A program made the translations under genes and the position numbers. The notes under the pieces were generated by a model. The model was given only the letters and a program-made list of their open reading frames with translations, was not told where the DNA came from and did no database searches. A stretch of 64,000 nt of DNA from contig NZ_BAYD01000003.1 in assembly GCF_000685075.1 (NCBI RefSeq), positions 62,001-126,000 on the forward strand, written 5' to 3'. This DNA is from Paraburkholderia oxyphila NBRC 105797 (GTDB lineage: Bacteria; Pseudomonadota; Gammaproteobacteria; Burkholderiales; Burkholderiaceae). This document shows positions 45,209 to 54,816 of the stretch, one piece after another (positions within the stretch are counted from its first letter, which is position 1; each line of letters begins with the position of its first letter).

Positions 45209-46020
45209 AAATTGCCTTCATCGGCGGCGGCAACATGGCCGCTGCAATCATCGGCGGCTTGATCCGCAAGGGCGTGAGCGCCGGCGACCTGTACGCGATC
45301 GACCCTAGCGAAGACGCGCGCAAACGCAGCGCGGATCAGTTCGGCATCCGCACCGGCGCCGCCGCCGATGCCGCGCTCGCCGAATACGACGCGGTCCTGC
45401 TCGCCGTGAAGCCGCAGATCGCCAAGGCGGTGGCGCAATCGATCGCGCCGCATCTGGGCGCGCATCAGGTCGTGATCAGCATCATGGCGGGCATCCGCAT
45501 CGAAGACCTCTCGCGCTGGCTCGACGGCCACGCACGCATCGTGCGCACGATGCCCAACACGCCCGCGCTGATCGGCATGGGTGCGACGGGCCTGTGCGCC
45601 GGCAGTGGCGTGGACGCGGCGGGCCGCGAATTGGCCTCGAACGTGCTCGGTGCGGTCAGCCAGACCGTCTGGTTCGACGACGAAAGCAAAATCGACGCGG
45701 TCACGGCCATCTCGGGCAGCGGCCCGGCCTACGTGTTCTATTTCATCGAGGCCCTCGAAGAGGCCGCCCGCCAGCTCGGCATGGACGAGCAGCAAGGCCG
45801 CGCGCTCGCCATCGCCACCTTCACGGGCGCGGCGCAGCTCGCGCTGCAATCCGACGAGCCGCCAGCGGTGCTGCGCGAGCGCGTGACGTCCAAGGGCGGC
45901 ACCACCGCGGCGGCGCTCGCTTCGTTCGACGCATCGGCCATCAAGGACGCGATCGTGCGCGGCGCGCTGGCCGCGGATGCGCGTGCGAAGGCGATGGGCG
46001 AGGAGTTCGGCAAGCAGTAA
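45205..46020 (+). CDS. proC: Pyrroline-5-carboxylate reductase
   Basis: ProC, 271 residues, makes proline from pyrroline-5-carboxylate with NAD(P)H. The N-terminal Rossmann motif IAFIGGGNMAAAIIGGL is present, as are VRTMPNTPALIGMGATGLC, the signature AVTAISGSGPAYVFYFIEAL, and VTSKGGTTAAALASF near the C-terminus. Its own upstream region has been replaced by the iscB element. AGG directly abuts the ATG and no properly spaced ribosome-binding site remains. Translation may therefore depend on iscB reading through to the overlapping stop. Confidence 0.97.
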   Translation: MKIAFIGGGNMAAAIIGGLIRKGVSAGDLYAIDPSEDARKRSADQFGIRTGAAADAALAEYDAVLLAVKPQIAKAVAQSIAPHLGAHQVVISIMAGIRIEDLSRWLDGHARIVRTMPNTPALIGMGATGLCAGSGVDAAGRELASNVLGAVSQTVWFDDESKIDAVTAISGSGPAYVFYFIEALEEAARQLGMDEQQGRALAIATFTGAAQLALQSDEPPAVLRERVTSKGGTTAAALASFDASAIKDAIVRGALAADARAKAMGEEFGKQ

Positions 46021-46113
46021 TTCGGTCTGGCCGGGCAGGTCCGGCCGGGCAGGTCCGGTCATGCCCGGCCAGCCGCGAACGACGTATGCGATGTGCGTTG
46101 CCGCGACGCGCAC

Positions 46114-46145
46114 GTAAAAAAAGCGCCCTGAGGCGCTTTTTTTAC
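46114..46145. terminator. Bidirectional terminator between proC and ubiA
   Basis: GTAAAAAAAGCGCC and its exact complement flank a CTGA loop: a 14-bp perfect stem whose A- and T-runs serve both strands. It ends proC on the plus strand and the convergent ubiA on the minus strand. Confidence 0.92.
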
Positions 46146-46171
46146 GGCTGTTCCAGGCAAAGCCGCATCGC

Positions 46172-47035
46172 TTACATCCCCGCGGCCGCGTAGTGCGCCG
46201 CAATCCCGACGAAAAGCGCACCGCCCAGCCAGTTGTTGTGGCGGAACGCCGCGAAGCACGGCATGCGCTCGCGGTCCTTGATGAGCGTGTAGTGGTAGAT
46301 CGCACAACCCACCGCCGCCGCCCAGCCCAGCCAGTACAGCACGCCAAAGCTCAACGTCACGCCGACCCAGACGTAGATGCCGAGCGTGAGCGCGTAGCAG
46401 AGCATGATCGCCAGCACGTCGTAGCGGCCGAATGTGAGCGCCGACGTGCGGATGCCGATCTTGATGTCGTCGTCGCGATCGACCATCGCGTATTCGGTGT
46501 CGTAGGCCACCGACCAGAACACGTTCGCCACCAGCATGATCCACGCGAGCATCGGCACATGGTCCTGAACGGCGGCGAACGCCATCGGAATCCCGAAGCC
46601 GAACGCGATGCCCAGATACGCCTGAGGAATCGCGAAAAAGCGCTTCGTGAACGGATACGAGCCCGCCACGAACAGCGCCACCACCGAAAGCTGCTTGGTG
46701 AGCGCATTGAGCGGCAAGATCAGCAGGAACGAGACGAACGCGAGCCCCACCGCAATCGCGACCGCCTCCCAGGCGCGGATCCGGCCCGAGGTGATGGGGC
46801 GCTCGGCCGTGCGCTTGACGTGGCGGTCGAAGTCGCGGTCGGCGTAATCGTTGATCGCGCAGCCCGCCGAGCGCATGAGCACCGTGCCCACCGTGAAGAT
46901 CACCAGCAAGGACAGCGGCGGGCGGCCATTCGAGGCGATCCACAGCGCGTTGAGCGTAGGCCAGAGCAGCAGCAGGCTGCCGATCGGCTTGTCCATGCGG
47001 ACGAGCCGCAGATAGAGCGGGAGTCGGGCGAACAT
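46172..47035 (-). CDS. ubiA: 4-hydroxybenzoate octaprenyltransferase
   Basis: This 287-residue inner-membrane UbiA prenylates 4-hydroxybenzoate in ubiquinone synthesis. The two Asp-rich motifs are NDYADRDFD and [12 protein letters not shown]. About eight hydrophobic segments follow the family pattern, starting with [19 protein letters not shown]. The start ATG 47035 ([11 protein letters not shown]) fits the family; the longer frame upstream does not. No clear ribosome-binding site is visible. It is convergent with proC and downstream of dps. Confidence 0.96.
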   Translation of the reverse strand: MFARLPLYLRLVRMDKPIGSLLLLWPTLNALWIASNGRPPLSLLVIFTVGTVLMRSAGCAINDYADRDFDRHVKRTAERPITSGRIRAWEAVAIAVGLAFVSFLLILPLNALTKQLSVVALFVAGSYPFTKRFFAIPQAYLGIAFGFGIPMAFAAVQDHVPMLAWIMLVANVFWSVAYDTEYAMVDRDDDIKIGIRTSALTFGRYDVLAIMLCYALTLGIYVWVGVTLSFGVLYWLGWAAAVGCAIYHYTLIKDRERMPCFAAFRHNNWLGGALFVGIAAHYAAAGM

Positions 47036-47217
47036 GATGGGAGCGGGAAAAACGATGCCGCTATTGTAGGCGAGAGCCGAGGTGCTTCGCCGCCTGGCCA
47101 TCATCGTCGTGGGCGGAAATTCGGGCACGATGGGTGGCGACGATGGACGGGCACGATCGGTTGGCACGCTCGGTCGGCACAACGAGCCCGCCATGAAACG
47201 CGACACGCCGCCAGAAA

Positions 47218-47245
47218 AAAGCCCGCTGACTTGCCAGCGGGCTTT
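47218..47245 (-). terminator. Terminator after dps
   Basis: On the minus strand AAAGCCCGCTG pairs with CAGCGGGCTTT around a 6-nt loop and is followed by further Ts. It lies 72 bp beyond the dps stop. Confidence 0.88.
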
Positions 47246-47316
47246 GCACTTCAGTTGCTACGCCGATGTGAGAACCCGAGGGCGCATAGCCACGCCCTGG
47301 GCAAGCCGGCCAGGGA

Positions 47317-47805
47317 TCACGCCAGCATCGAGCGCAGCATCCACGCCGTCTTCTCGTGCGTCTGCATGCGCTGCGTGAGCAGGTCTGCGGTCGGCTCGTC
47401 GTTGGCGGCTTCCGTCGACGGGAAGATCGCGCGCGCGGTGCGCACGACGGCTTCCTGACCTTCCACGAGCTGGCGAATCATGTCTTCGGCGGCCGGCACG
47501 CCGTCGGCTTCCGGAATCGACGAGAGCTTCGCGAAATCCCTGTAGGTGCCCGGCGCGTGCACGCCCAGCGCGCGGATACGCTCGGCAATGGCGTCCACAG
47601 CCAGCGCCAGCTCGTTGTACTGCGTCTCGAACATCTGATGGAGCGTGTTGAACATCGGCCCCGTGACGTTCCAATGGAAGTTGTGCGTCTTCAGATACAG
47701 CGTGTAGGTGTCCGCGAGCAGGCGCGAGAGCCCTTCCGCGATCTGCTTGCGGTCCGGGTCGCTGATGCCGATGTTCACGTGCTGCACAACCGATTTCTTA
47801 CCCAT
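47317..47805 (-). CDS. dps: Dps-like DNA-binding ferritin
   Basis: This 162-residue Dps-family mini-ferritin forms dodecamers that store iron and protect DNA from peroxide. The ferroxidase region is visible as [15 protein letters not shown] and the following [24 protein letters not shown]. The ATG 47805 has AGGAG upstream. It lies in a minus-strand oxidative-stress block with the catalase and oxyR, so OxyR control is likely. It is followed by its own terminator. Confidence 0.95.
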   Translation of the reverse strand: MGKKSVVQHVNIGISDPDRKQIAEGLSRLLADTYTLYLKTHNFHWNVTGPMFNTLHQMFETQYNELALAVDAIAERIRALGVHAPGTYRDFAKLSSIPEADGVPAAEDMIRQLVEGQEAVVRTARAIFPSTEAANDEPTADLLTQRMQTHEKTAWMLRSMLA

Positions 47806-47977
47806 GCGAACTCCTTTTTTGGCAATGAGACTAGCGGTCTTTCAATGTGGTCGCGCCGATGTGGCCCGCGACACGCGAATGCCAGATGGGGCGCTCTGTG
47901 GCGCAATCATTTCGTGCGGCCGCTCGCCCGCCCCTTCGGTCCGGCGCGACATGCGCGGCGTGCGCCGTCGTTCGGGC

Positions 47978-48154
47978 TCAATGGCCCATCAGGTGGGCGA
48001 GCCCTTGCGTAGCGAGTGCTACGAAACCGCTCGCCACGATCGCGAAGCCCACCACGCGACGTACCACCTGCGTACCCTCGGCACGCGTGCGCGCCATGGC
48101 CGCCGCGCGGCCCGGGCCCAAGGTCTTGAGTGTCATCGTCATCGTCCTGGTCAT
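47978..48154 (-). CDS. Small hypothetical membrane protein between catalase and dps
   Basis: This is a 58-residue ORF from ATG 48154 with a good ribosome-binding site (AGGAG, 8-nt spacing). The N-terminal half is basic (LGPGRAAAMARTRAEG) and the C-terminal half forms one hydrophobic helix (VVGFAIVASGFVALATQG), so it looks like a small single-span membrane protein. It starts 75 bp downstream of the catalase stop and is probably co-transcribed with it. Function unknown. Confidence 0.6.
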   Translation of the reverse strand: MTRTMTMTLKTLGPGRAAAMARTRAEGTQVVRRVVGFAIVASGFVALATQGLAHLMGH

Positions 48155-48229
48155 GATCGTGCTCCTGTGTCGCCCTGCCCGCGGGCAGCGGCTGTGGCCC
48201 GAATCCACACGCCGCCGCTCCTTTCCCGC

Positions 48230-49687
48230 TTATTTCGCAGCCTTCTGCGCCTCGGCGAGCGCGGCAATTGCCGCACTCACGCCTTGCCCGTACGCCGGAT
48301 CGGCGCGGCGGAAATGCTCGATCTGCCGCTGCACGATCTCGTCGGGCACGCCCGCGATGGCGCGCGCGATATTCGCGAAGAGTCGCTCGCGCTGGCCTGC
48401 ATCGAACAGGCGAAACAGCGCGCCCGGCTGGCTGTAGTAGTCGTCGTCCTCGCGGTGATCGTAGTGATCGACCGCACCCGCTGCGAGCGCCGGCTCACCG
48501 GCCTGGGGACGCTGCGCAAAGTCGCCCGTGCGGCTCGGCTCGTAGTTCACGGTGCCGCCGAGGTTGCCGTCGGTACGCAGCGCGCCGTCACGGTGGAACG
48601 AGTGAAACGGGCAACGCGGCGCATTCACCGGAATCTGGTGATGGTTGACGCCGAGCCGATAGCGCTGAGTATCGCCATACGAGAACAGACGCCCCTGCAG
48701 CAGACGGTCCGGCGAGAAGCCGATGCCCGGCACCACGTTCGCGGGCGTGAAGGCGGCCTGCTCGACATCCGCGAAATAGTTCTCCGGATTGCGGTTCAGC
48801 TCGATCGTACCCACGTCGATCAGCGGGTAGTCCTTGTGCGGCCACACCTTGGTGATGTCGAACGGGTTGTACGGCACCTTCGCGGCATCGGCCTCGGGCA
48901 TCACCTGAATGCGGAAATGCCACTTGGGGAAGTTGCCCTTCTCGATCTCGCTGTAGAGATCGCGTTGCGCCGATTCGCGGTCCTGCGCGACCACCTGGGC
49001 CGCTTCGGCATCCGTGTAGTTCTCCACGCCCTGCGCCGACTTGAAGTGGAACTTCACGTAAAAGCGCTCGTTATTCGCGTTGATGAACGAAAACGTGTGC
49101 GAGCCGAAGCCGTGCTGCTGCCGATAGTTTTTCGGAATGCCGCGATCGCTCATGAGGATCGTGACCTGATGCAGCGACTCCGGATGACGCGCCCAGAAGT
49201 CCCACGCCGCGACGTTGTTGCGCAGGTTCGTGCGCGGGTCACGCTTTTGCGTGTGGATGAAGTCCGGGAACTTGAGCGGATCGCGGATGAAGAACACCGG
49301 CGTGTTGTTGCCGACGACGTCCCAGTTGCCCTCTTCCGTGTAGAACTTGATCGAGAAACCACGCACGTCGCGCTCGGCGTCGGCGGCGCCACGCTCGCCC
49401 GCAACCGTCGAAAAGCGCATGAAGAGCGGCGTTTCCTTGCCGACTTCGCTGAACACCTTGGCCTTCGTGTAGCGCGAGATGTCGTGCGTGACCTTGAGCG
49501 TGCCGAACGCACCCGAGCCCTTCGCGTGCACGCGGCGCTCGGGAATCACCTCGCGGTCGAAGTGCGCGAGCTTTTCGATGAGCCACACGTCCTGCAACAT
49601 GACCGGGCCGCGCGGGCCGGCGGTGAGCGAGTTCTGGTTGTCGACGACGGGTGCGCCTGCTGCGGAGGTAAGGGTACGGTCGGTCAT
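48230..49687 (-). CDS. Monofunctional heme catalase
   Basis: This 485-residue small-subunit clade catalase breaks down hydrogen peroxide. Visible motifs are RVVHAKG-like [14 protein letters not shown] with the distal His, [30 protein letters not shown] and the heme-Tyr region around [14 protein letters not shown]. The start ATG 49687 has CAGGAG upstream. It lies downstream of oxyR on the same strand with a regulatory gap, and upstream of a small gene and dps. It resembles KatA/KatB; I leave the symbol open. Confidence 0.96.
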   Translation of the reverse strand: MTDRTLTSAAGAPVVDNQNSLTAGPRGPVMLQDVWLIEKLAHFDREVIPERRVHAKGSGAFGTLKVTHDISRYTKAKVFSEVGKETPLFMRFSTVAGERGAADAERDVRGFSIKFYTEEGNWDVVGNNTPVFFIRDPLKFPDFIHTQKRDPRTNLRNNVAAWDFWARHPESLHQVTILMSDRGIPKNYRQQHGFGSHTFSFINANNERFYVKFHFKSAQGVENYTDAEAAQVVAQDRESAQRDLYSEIEKGNFPKWHFRIQVMPEADAAKVPYNPFDITKVWPHKDYPLIDVGTIELNRNPENYFADVEQAAFTPANVVPGIGFSPDRLLQGRLFSYGDTQRYRLGVNHHQIPVNAPRCPFHSFHRDGALRTDGNLGGTVNYEPSRTGDFAQRPQAGEPALAAGAVDHYDHREDDDYYSQPGALFRLFDAGQRERLFANIARAIAGVPDEIVQRQIEHFRRADPAYGQGVSAAIAALAEAQKAAK

Positions 49688-49771
49688 TCTGGACTCCTGA
49701 TAAGAGCGGTGATCGGTGCGGCGGAGCGGCGTTCAATGCAGGGGAACTGGCGAGCGCGCCAGCGGGTGGCC

Positions 49772-49891
49772 TCAGGCAGACAACGCCCGGTCGACGAGCA
49801 ACGAAAACGCGACTGTGCGCAGGCTCGTAGCGACGCGTGCTTGAGCAGTGGTGCTAGTGGTGGTGGCGGTGTTCGGAACGTTGGTTTGCAT
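49772..49891 (-). CDS. Small ORF upstream of catalase (39 residues)
   Basis: ATG 49891 has an excellent ribosome-binding site (AGGAGAAAGCG) and opens 39 codons ending at TGA 49772. The N-terminal half is Thr-rich (NTATTTSTTAQ), the C-terminal half mildly hydrophobic (TVAFSLLVDRALSA). It precedes the catalase by 84 bp. It could be a small protein or a translated leader. Coding status rests mainly on the ribosome-binding site and position. Confidence 0.5.
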   Translation of the reverse strand: MQTNVPNTATTTSTTAQARVATSLRTVAFSLLVDRALSA

Positions 49892-49934
49892 CGCTTTCTC
49901 CTATGGATCCCAAGGTGGGCCGGTTGGAGAAACT

Positions 49935-49986
49935 GTATCAAACACTATCGATACAAGTAATTTGATTTACTCAATCTATCGAATAG
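49935..49986 (-). promoter_or_regulatory. Candidate OxyR-controlled promoter region of catalase
   Basis: This short AT-rich stretch has two CTATCGA copies (49945-49951 and 49976-49982) and ATAG/CTAT tetramers resembling OxyR half sites. Spacing does not fit the four-block OxyR consensus cleanly. Its place between oxyR and the catalase leader makes it the likely promoter. Confidence 0.35.
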
Positions 49987-50064
49987 CCGCAACTTATTAG
50001 GGTCGCGAGAAAGATTACACATGAGGAAAGGCTGAGCGGGCGAACGCCGCGCAGTGAGGGAGAA

Positions 50065-50093
50065 GGCGCCGCGCGCTCCATGTGCGCGGCGCC
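50065..50093 (-). terminator. GC-rich hairpin after oxyR
   Basis: GGCGCCGCGC and GCGCGGCGCC form a perfect 10-bp stem just beyond the oxyR stop. There is no T-run, but position and strength suggest a transcript 3' end. Confidence 0.5.
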
Positions 50094-50100
50094 ACAAACT

Positions 50101-51060
50101 TCAAGCCACCTCGGCCGGCACTTCGACCTTCTTCACGCCCGGCAACTCGCAAGCGTGAATCGCATCTACGATCGCCTCGATCGCCGGCATGCGCGTGAAG
50201 CTCTTGCGCCATGCGAGCACGACACGGCGGTCCGGCACCGGCTCGTCGAACGGCACATACGAGAGCAGCCCCGAATCCACGCCGCCCGCATGCGGCTTCA
50301 CTTCCGTCACGGACATGCGCGGCAGCACGGTAATGCCCACGCCGCTCGCCACCATGTGGCGGATGGTCTCCAGCGACGAGCCCTCAAACGTCTTCTGAAT
50401 GCCGTCGGCGTTCTGCGAGAAGCGCATCAGCTCGGGACACACGCCCAGCACATGATCGCGGAAGCAATGGCCACTGCCGAGCAGCAGCATGGTTTCCTGC
50501 TTGAGGTCGTCCGGGTCGATCTTCTCGCGCTGCTCCCACGCGTGGCCCGAAGGCAGCGCGACCACGAACGGTTCGTCGTAGAGCGCGCGCAGCGTGAGCC
50601 CGGTTTCGGGAAACGGCAGCGCCATGATCGCCACGTCGATCTCGCCCTGCTTGAGCAGCTCGATCAGCTTGAGCGTGTAGTTCTCCTGCAGCATCAGCGG
50701 CATCTGCGGGACGCGCTTGATCATCTGCTTGACGAGCGTGGGCAGCAGATACGGCCCAATCGTGTAGATCACGCCCAGACGCAGGGGACCGACGAGCGGG
50801 TCCTTGCCCTGCTTGGCGATTTCCTTGATCGCGAGCGTCTGCTCGAGCACGCGCTGCGCCTGCGTCACGATCTGCTCGCCGATGGGGGTCACGCTGACTT
50901 CACTCGTGCCGCGCTCGAAAATCTGCACGTTCAGCTCGTCTTCGAGCTTCTTGATCGCGACCGAGAGGGTCGGCTGGCTCACGAAGCACGCCTCGGCGGC
51001 CCGGCCGAAGTGGCGCTCGCGGGCAACCGCAACGATGTATTTCAATTCAGTGAGCGTCAT
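50101..51060 (-). CDS. oxyR: LysR-type peroxide sensor OxyR
   Basis: OxyR, 319 residues, activates peroxide-defence genes. The N-terminal winged HTH is MTLTELKYIVAVARERHFG followed by FVSQPTLSVAIKKLEDEL. The redox pair is in GSGHCFRDHVLGVCPE: two Cys nine residues apart, as in E. coli Cys199/Cys208. The start ATG 51060 matches the family although no clear ribosome-binding site precedes it. It sits between recG and the catalase-dps block on the same strand, its likely targets. Confidence 0.96.
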   Translation of the reverse strand: MTLTELKYIVAVARERHFGRAAEACFVSQPTLSVAIKKLEDELNVQIFERGTSEVSVTPIGEQIVTQAQRVLEQTLAIKEIAKQGKDPLVGPLRLGVIYTIGPYLLPTLVKQMIKRVPQMPLMLQENYTLKLIELLKQGEIDVAIMALPFPETGLTLRALYDEPFVVALPSGHAWEQREKIDPDDLKQETMLLLGSGHCFRDHVLGVCPELMRFSQNADGIQKTFEGSSLETIRHMVASGVGITVLPRMSVTEVKPHAGGVDSGLLSYVPFDEPVPDRRVVLAWRKSFTRMPAIEAIVDAIHACELPGVKKVEVPAEVA

Positions 51061-51260
51061 TTCATTGGGGACCAATCAAAAAGGGTGAATCAATAGTTTG
51101 TACTTATACACCTATGGCGGCGATTCGCCAATAATCAACACCCCTATGCGGGGCGGGATCATATGAAGGGTCAGACGGCGTAGCGGCGCGCAGGTTCCGC
51201 GCTTGCGGCGATTGCGCTGACAGCGGGAAAGCAGGGGCCACCGGATGCGGCACGCGGACA

Positions 51261-53582
51261 CTAAGCCTTCAGATACTGCTCGCGCGCACCGAGCCAGCGA
51301 TTCAGATGCTGCATGACGACGTGGGGCCACTCGCGCAGCAGGCACTCCGCCGCGTCGCGCGCGGGGTCGATCAGCCAGGCATCGTTTTCGAGGCTCGCGA
51401 AGCGCAGCATGGCCGCGCCCGACTGGCGCGCGCCGAGGAATTCACCGGGGCCGCGAATCTCCAGATCGCGGCGTGCGATCTCGAAGCCGTCGGTAGTTTC
51501 GCGCATGGTTTGCAAACGCGCGCGCCCCGTGAGCGAGAGCGGGCCGGTATAGAGCAGCACGCACACCGACGCCGCTGTGCCGCGCCCCACGCGCCCGCGC
51601 AACTGGTGCAGCTGCGCGAGCCCGAAGCGCTCGGCGTGCTCGATCACCATCAGCGAGGCGTTGGGCACGTCCACGCCCACTTCGATCACGGTCGTTGCAA
51701 CCAGCAGCTGCACTTCATTGCGCGAGAACGCGTCCATGACGGCAGCCTTGTCCGCGGACGCGAGACGCCCGTGCACGAGCCCGACCGTGAGCTCCGGCAG
51801 CGCGGCCACGAGCGTCTCGTACGTCTCCACCGCGGTCTGGAGCTGCAGCGTCTCGCTTTCCTCGATCAGCGGACACACCCAGTAGACCTGGCGCCCCGTG
51901 AGCGCCGCCGCGCGCACGCGGGCGATCACTTCTTCGCGGCGCGCGTCGGAGACGAGCTTCGTGAGAATGGGGGTGCGGCCGGGCGGCAGCTCGTCGATGG
52001 TGGAGACGTCGAGGTCCGCGTAGTACGTCATGGCGAGCGTGCGCGGAATGGGCGTCGCGGACATCATCAGTTGATGCGGCTGGAACTCGCGCGCGGCGCC
52101 GCCGTGTTGCGGCGCTTTCGCGTTTTGCGCCTTGGCGCGCAGCGCGAGGCGCTGCTCCACGCCGAAGCGATGCTGTTCGTCGACGATCACGAGACCGAGC
52201 CGCGCGAATTCCACGGCGTCCTGAATGATCGCGTGCGTGCCGATCACGAGCTGCGCGGTGCCGAGCGCCGCGGCTTCAATCGCCGCGCGCTTTTCCTTCG
52301 CCTTGAGGCTGCCCGAGAGCCAGGCCACCTGCACGCCGAGCGGCTCGAGCCAGCCGCGCAGCTTGCGCGCGTGCTGTTCCGCGAGGATTTCGGTGGGCGC
52401 CATGAGCGCGGCCTGATAGCCGGCGTCGATGGCCTGCGCGGCGGCGAGCGCCGCCACCACGGTCTTGCCGCTGCCCACGTCGCCTTGCAGGAGACGCTGC
52501 ATCGGATGCGGCTGTTCGAGGTCGTGCGCGATCTCCGCGACCACGCGCTCCTGCGCCCCCGTGAGCTTGAACGGCAGCGCCTCGCGCAGACGCGCGAGCA
52601 GCGCCGTGCTGGTATCGCGTCCGGCCACGTGACGCGCCATCGCGGGCGCCGCGCGCGTGCGGCGCTCCTCGTGCGCGCGCTTGAGCGAGAGCTGCTGCGC
52701 GAGCAGCTCGTCGAACTTGATGCGCGTCCATGCGGGGTGCGTGCCGTCGATCAGCTCGTGCTCATCGGCATCGATGGGGGGATGGTGCAGCGTCTTCACC
52801 GCGTCCATCAGCGGCGGCAGATTGAGCGGCGCCGTGAATTCGTGCGCGACGGCGTCGGGCAACAGCTCGGGCAGCGAGGCGCGAGAGAGCGCATTGTCGA
52901 TCGCCTTGCGCAGATACGCCTGGCTCACGCCCGCCGTCGACGGATAGACCGGCGTGAGCGCCTGCGGCAGCGGCACATCGCCCTCCACCACGCGCACCGC
53001 CGGATGCACCATCTCCATGCCGAAAAAACCGCCGCGCACGTCGCCACGCACGCGCAGGCGCTTGCCCACTGCCATCTGCGTGACCTGCGAGCCGTAGAAG
53101 TTCAGAAAACGCAGATGCAGTTCGTCGCCGTTGTGGTCGCGCAGCTTCACGAGCAACTGGCGGCGCGGGCGATAAGCGATCTCGTTGTCGACCACGACGC
53201 CTTCGGTCTGCGCCACGCCGCCGGGCAATAATTCGCCGATGGGCGTGAGCGTGGTCTCGTCCTCGTAGCGCATCGGCAGATGCAGCACGAGGTCGATGTC
53301 GCGCGTGAGGCCGAGCTTCGCGAGACGGTCGGCGGTTTTGGTGAGCTTGGGCTTGTCTTTTGCCGTGACCTTGTCGGTAGCTTTATCAGTGGCTTTATCG
53401 GCGGATGGCGTACTGGCGGCGCGTTTGCGCGGCGCAGATGCCTTCGGCGCCTGAGTCTCGCCCGCCTCGTCGCGCTCGCGCAAGTCCTCGTGCGCTTCGC
53501 TCGCGGCATCGGCTTCGGAGTTGAAATCCTCCTCCCCATGAATGGGGAGGATTCCTGCCGTGCCGTCGACGGAGTTAACCAT
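51261..53582 (-). CDS. recG: ATP-dependent DNA helicase RecG, N-terminus altered by a tnpB element
   Basis: RecG, 773 residues, remodels stalled replication forks and Holliday junctions. The wedge domain begins after PKLTKTADRLAKLGLTRD. The helicase core has GDVGSGKTVVAALAA (Walker A), IVDEQHRFGVEQR (DEQH) and MSATPIPRTLAMTYY, and QLHQLRGRVGRG lies near the end. The first 21 residues (MVNSVDGTAGILPIHG and on) are encoded by the tnpB element: its last codons supply the ATG, and GILPIHGEED is its terminal hairpin. Native sequence begins near SEADAASEAHEDL. The ATG overlaps the tnpB stop. Confidence 0.95.
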   Translation of the reverse strand: MVNSVDGTAGILPIHGEEDFNSEADAASEAHEDLRERDEAGETQAPKASAPRKRAASTPSADKATDKATDKVTAKDKPKLTKTADRLAKLGLTRDIDLVLHLPMRYEDETTLTPIGELLPGGVAQTEGVVVDNEIAYRPRRQLLVKLRDHNGDELHLRFLNFYGSQVTQMAVGKRLRVRGDVRGGFFGMEMVHPAVRVVEGDVPLPQALTPVYPSTAGVSQAYLRKAIDNALSRASLPELLPDAVAHEFTAPLNLPPLMDAVKTLHHPPIDADEHELIDGTHPAWTRIKFDELLAQQLSLKRAHEERRTRAAPAMARHVAGRDTSTALLARLREALPFKLTGAQERVVAEIAHDLEQPHPMQRLLQGDVGSGKTVVAALAAAQAIDAGYQAALMAPTEILAEQHARKLRGWLEPLGVQVAWLSGSLKAKEKRAAIEAAALGTAQLVIGTHAIIQDAVEFARLGLVIVDEQHRFGVEQRLALRAKAQNAKAPQHGGAAREFQPHQLMMSATPIPRTLAMTYYADLDVSTIDELPPGRTPILTKLVSDARREEVIARVRAAALTGRQVYWVCPLIEESETLQLQTAVETYETLVAALPELTVGLVHGRLASADKAAVMDAFSRNEVQLLVATTVIEVGVDVPNASLMVIEHAERFGLAQLHQLRGRVGRGTAASVCVLLYTGPLSLTGRARLQTMRETTDGFEIARRDLEIRGPGEFLGARQSGAAMLRFASLENDAWLIDPARDAAECLLREWPHVVMQHLNRWLGAREQYLKA

Positions 53583-53700
53583 CGCAGTGCACCTGGGTGG
53601 GTTCCTGCTTCATCGAGTGGCCCGACTGCACCGACTCTCCACAGGCGATCCGGGCTAGTTCCAGCCCTTCACTGCTCAGTTGTACTTCGCCGCGGCGAAG
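53531..53700 (-). ncRNA. Putative TnpB omega RNA (reRNA)
   Basis: In TnpB systems the guide RNA overlaps the 3' end of tnpB and runs into the flanking DNA. Here that interval ends with the 53531-53550 hairpin. The guide would then start near 53520 and read into recG (CTCCGAAGCCGATG on the minus strand). The 5' end is a guess from known systems. Confidence 0.45.
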
Positions 53701-54816
53701 CACGTTGATGGCGCCGACCAGATCGGCGTTGGCCTCGTGGCCGCAATTTACGCAGGCGAAAAGCGCCTGTGTCTTGCGGCTACCGGCTGAAATATGGCCG
53801 CAGCACGGGCATGTGCGACTCGTGTTCTGGGCCGGCACAGCGACGAAGAACCCGCCGCGCCATGCCGTCTTGTACTCGAGCTGACGGCGGAATTCGTACC
53901 ACCCCTGGTCGAGTATCGCCTTGTTGAGGCCCGACTTCGCGCGAACATTGCGCCCAGGAGCGGCGACCGTACCGCTGGCCGACCTGCTCATGTTGCGAAC
54001 CTGCAGGTCCTCGACGGCGATCATTGCGTGGTTTTTGCTGATCGTGTTCGATGCCTTGTGCAGGAAGTCCGCGCGCGCGTTGGCGATGCGCGCGTGGATG
54101 CGCTGGATTCGGGCCTTCGTCTTTCTCCAGTTCGCCGAGCCCTTGATCTTGCGAGCCATACTGCGTTGATACTTTGCGAGACGCCGCTCGTGCTTTTTAA
54201 AGCTGGCGAGCGGCTCGATATATGACCCATCGCTCAGGGTTGCGAATCGGGCGACGCCCACATCGATACCGACCGCAGGCCCAACTGGAACAGGCTGCTC
54301 GGCCTCACGCGCCGTCAGAATGGAGACGTACCACTTGCCCGCGCGCTGTGAGAGCGTCGTACAGCGAACGTCGCCGAGCACCGTGCGGCTATTGCGGTAG
54401 CGTAGCCAACCGAGCTTGGGGACCGAGACGCGACCGTTCTCACGGTCGAGCTTGATCTGCTTGCGGTCCGGATAGCGGAAGCTGTCACGCTGATCGCTCT
54501 TGCGCTTGAAGCGCGGGAAGCCAGCGCGACCTTCGAAGAAGTTCTTGTAGGCCCGTTCAAGATCCTTCAGGGCATGTTGCTGCGCGTGGACTGGCGCATC
54601 CTTCAGCCAAGGCGTTTCGGCGCTGTTGCGCCAGCCCGTCAGCCACTTCGCCATACCGGCATACCCGACGAACTTCCCGCTATCCTCGCGATTCTTCTGC
54701 TGGGCGGCCAGCGCGTCGTTGTAGACGCGACGGCACAGACCGCCGAACTGGCGCATCTTGCGCACCTGCTCGCCGGTCGGCATCAGTTCGAATCGGAAGG
54801 CCTGGAGTCGTTGCAT
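53575..54816 (-). CDS. tnpB: RNA-guided endonuclease TnpB (IS200/IS605 OrfB)
   Basis: This is a TnpB of about 413 residues. The N-terminal HTH-like region is MQRLQAFRFELMPTGEQ. RuvC-I is VGIDVGVARFATLSDG (Asp), RuvC-II is MIAVEDLQVRNM (Glu), the Cys4 zinc finger is TCPCCGHISAG with CVNCGHEANAD, and the RuvC-III Asp is in NADLVGAINVLRRG. The catalytic set is complete and the length is normal, so it looks active. ATG 54816 is preferred; a TTG at 54822 would add two residues. Its stop TAA overlaps the new recG start. Confidence 0.94.
   Translation of the reverse strand: MQRLQAFRFELMPTGEQVRKMRQFGGLCRRVYNDALAAQQKNREDSGKFVGYAGMAKWLTGWRNSAETPWLKDAPVHAQQHALKDLERAYKNFFEGRAGFPRFKRKSDQRDSFRYPDRKQIKLDRENGRVSVPKLGWLRYRNSRTVLGDVRCTTLSQRAGKWYVSILTAREAEQPVPVGPAVGIDVGVARFATLSDGSYIEPLASFKKHERRLAKYQRSMARKIKGSANWRKTKARIQRIHARIANARADFLHKASNTISKNHAMIAVEDLQVRNMSRSASGTVAAPGRNVRAKSGLNKAILDQGWYEFRRQLEYKTAWRGGFFVAVPAQNTSRTCPCCGHISAGSRKTQALFACVNCGHEANADLVGAINVLRRGEVQLSSEGLELARIACGESVQSGHSMKQEPTQVHCDG

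Noticed and set aside
49935..49986. Canonical OxyR site upstream of catalase
   Set aside because: ATAG/CTAT blocks occur but not at the regular spacing of the OxyR consensus; kept only as a low-confidence candidate region.
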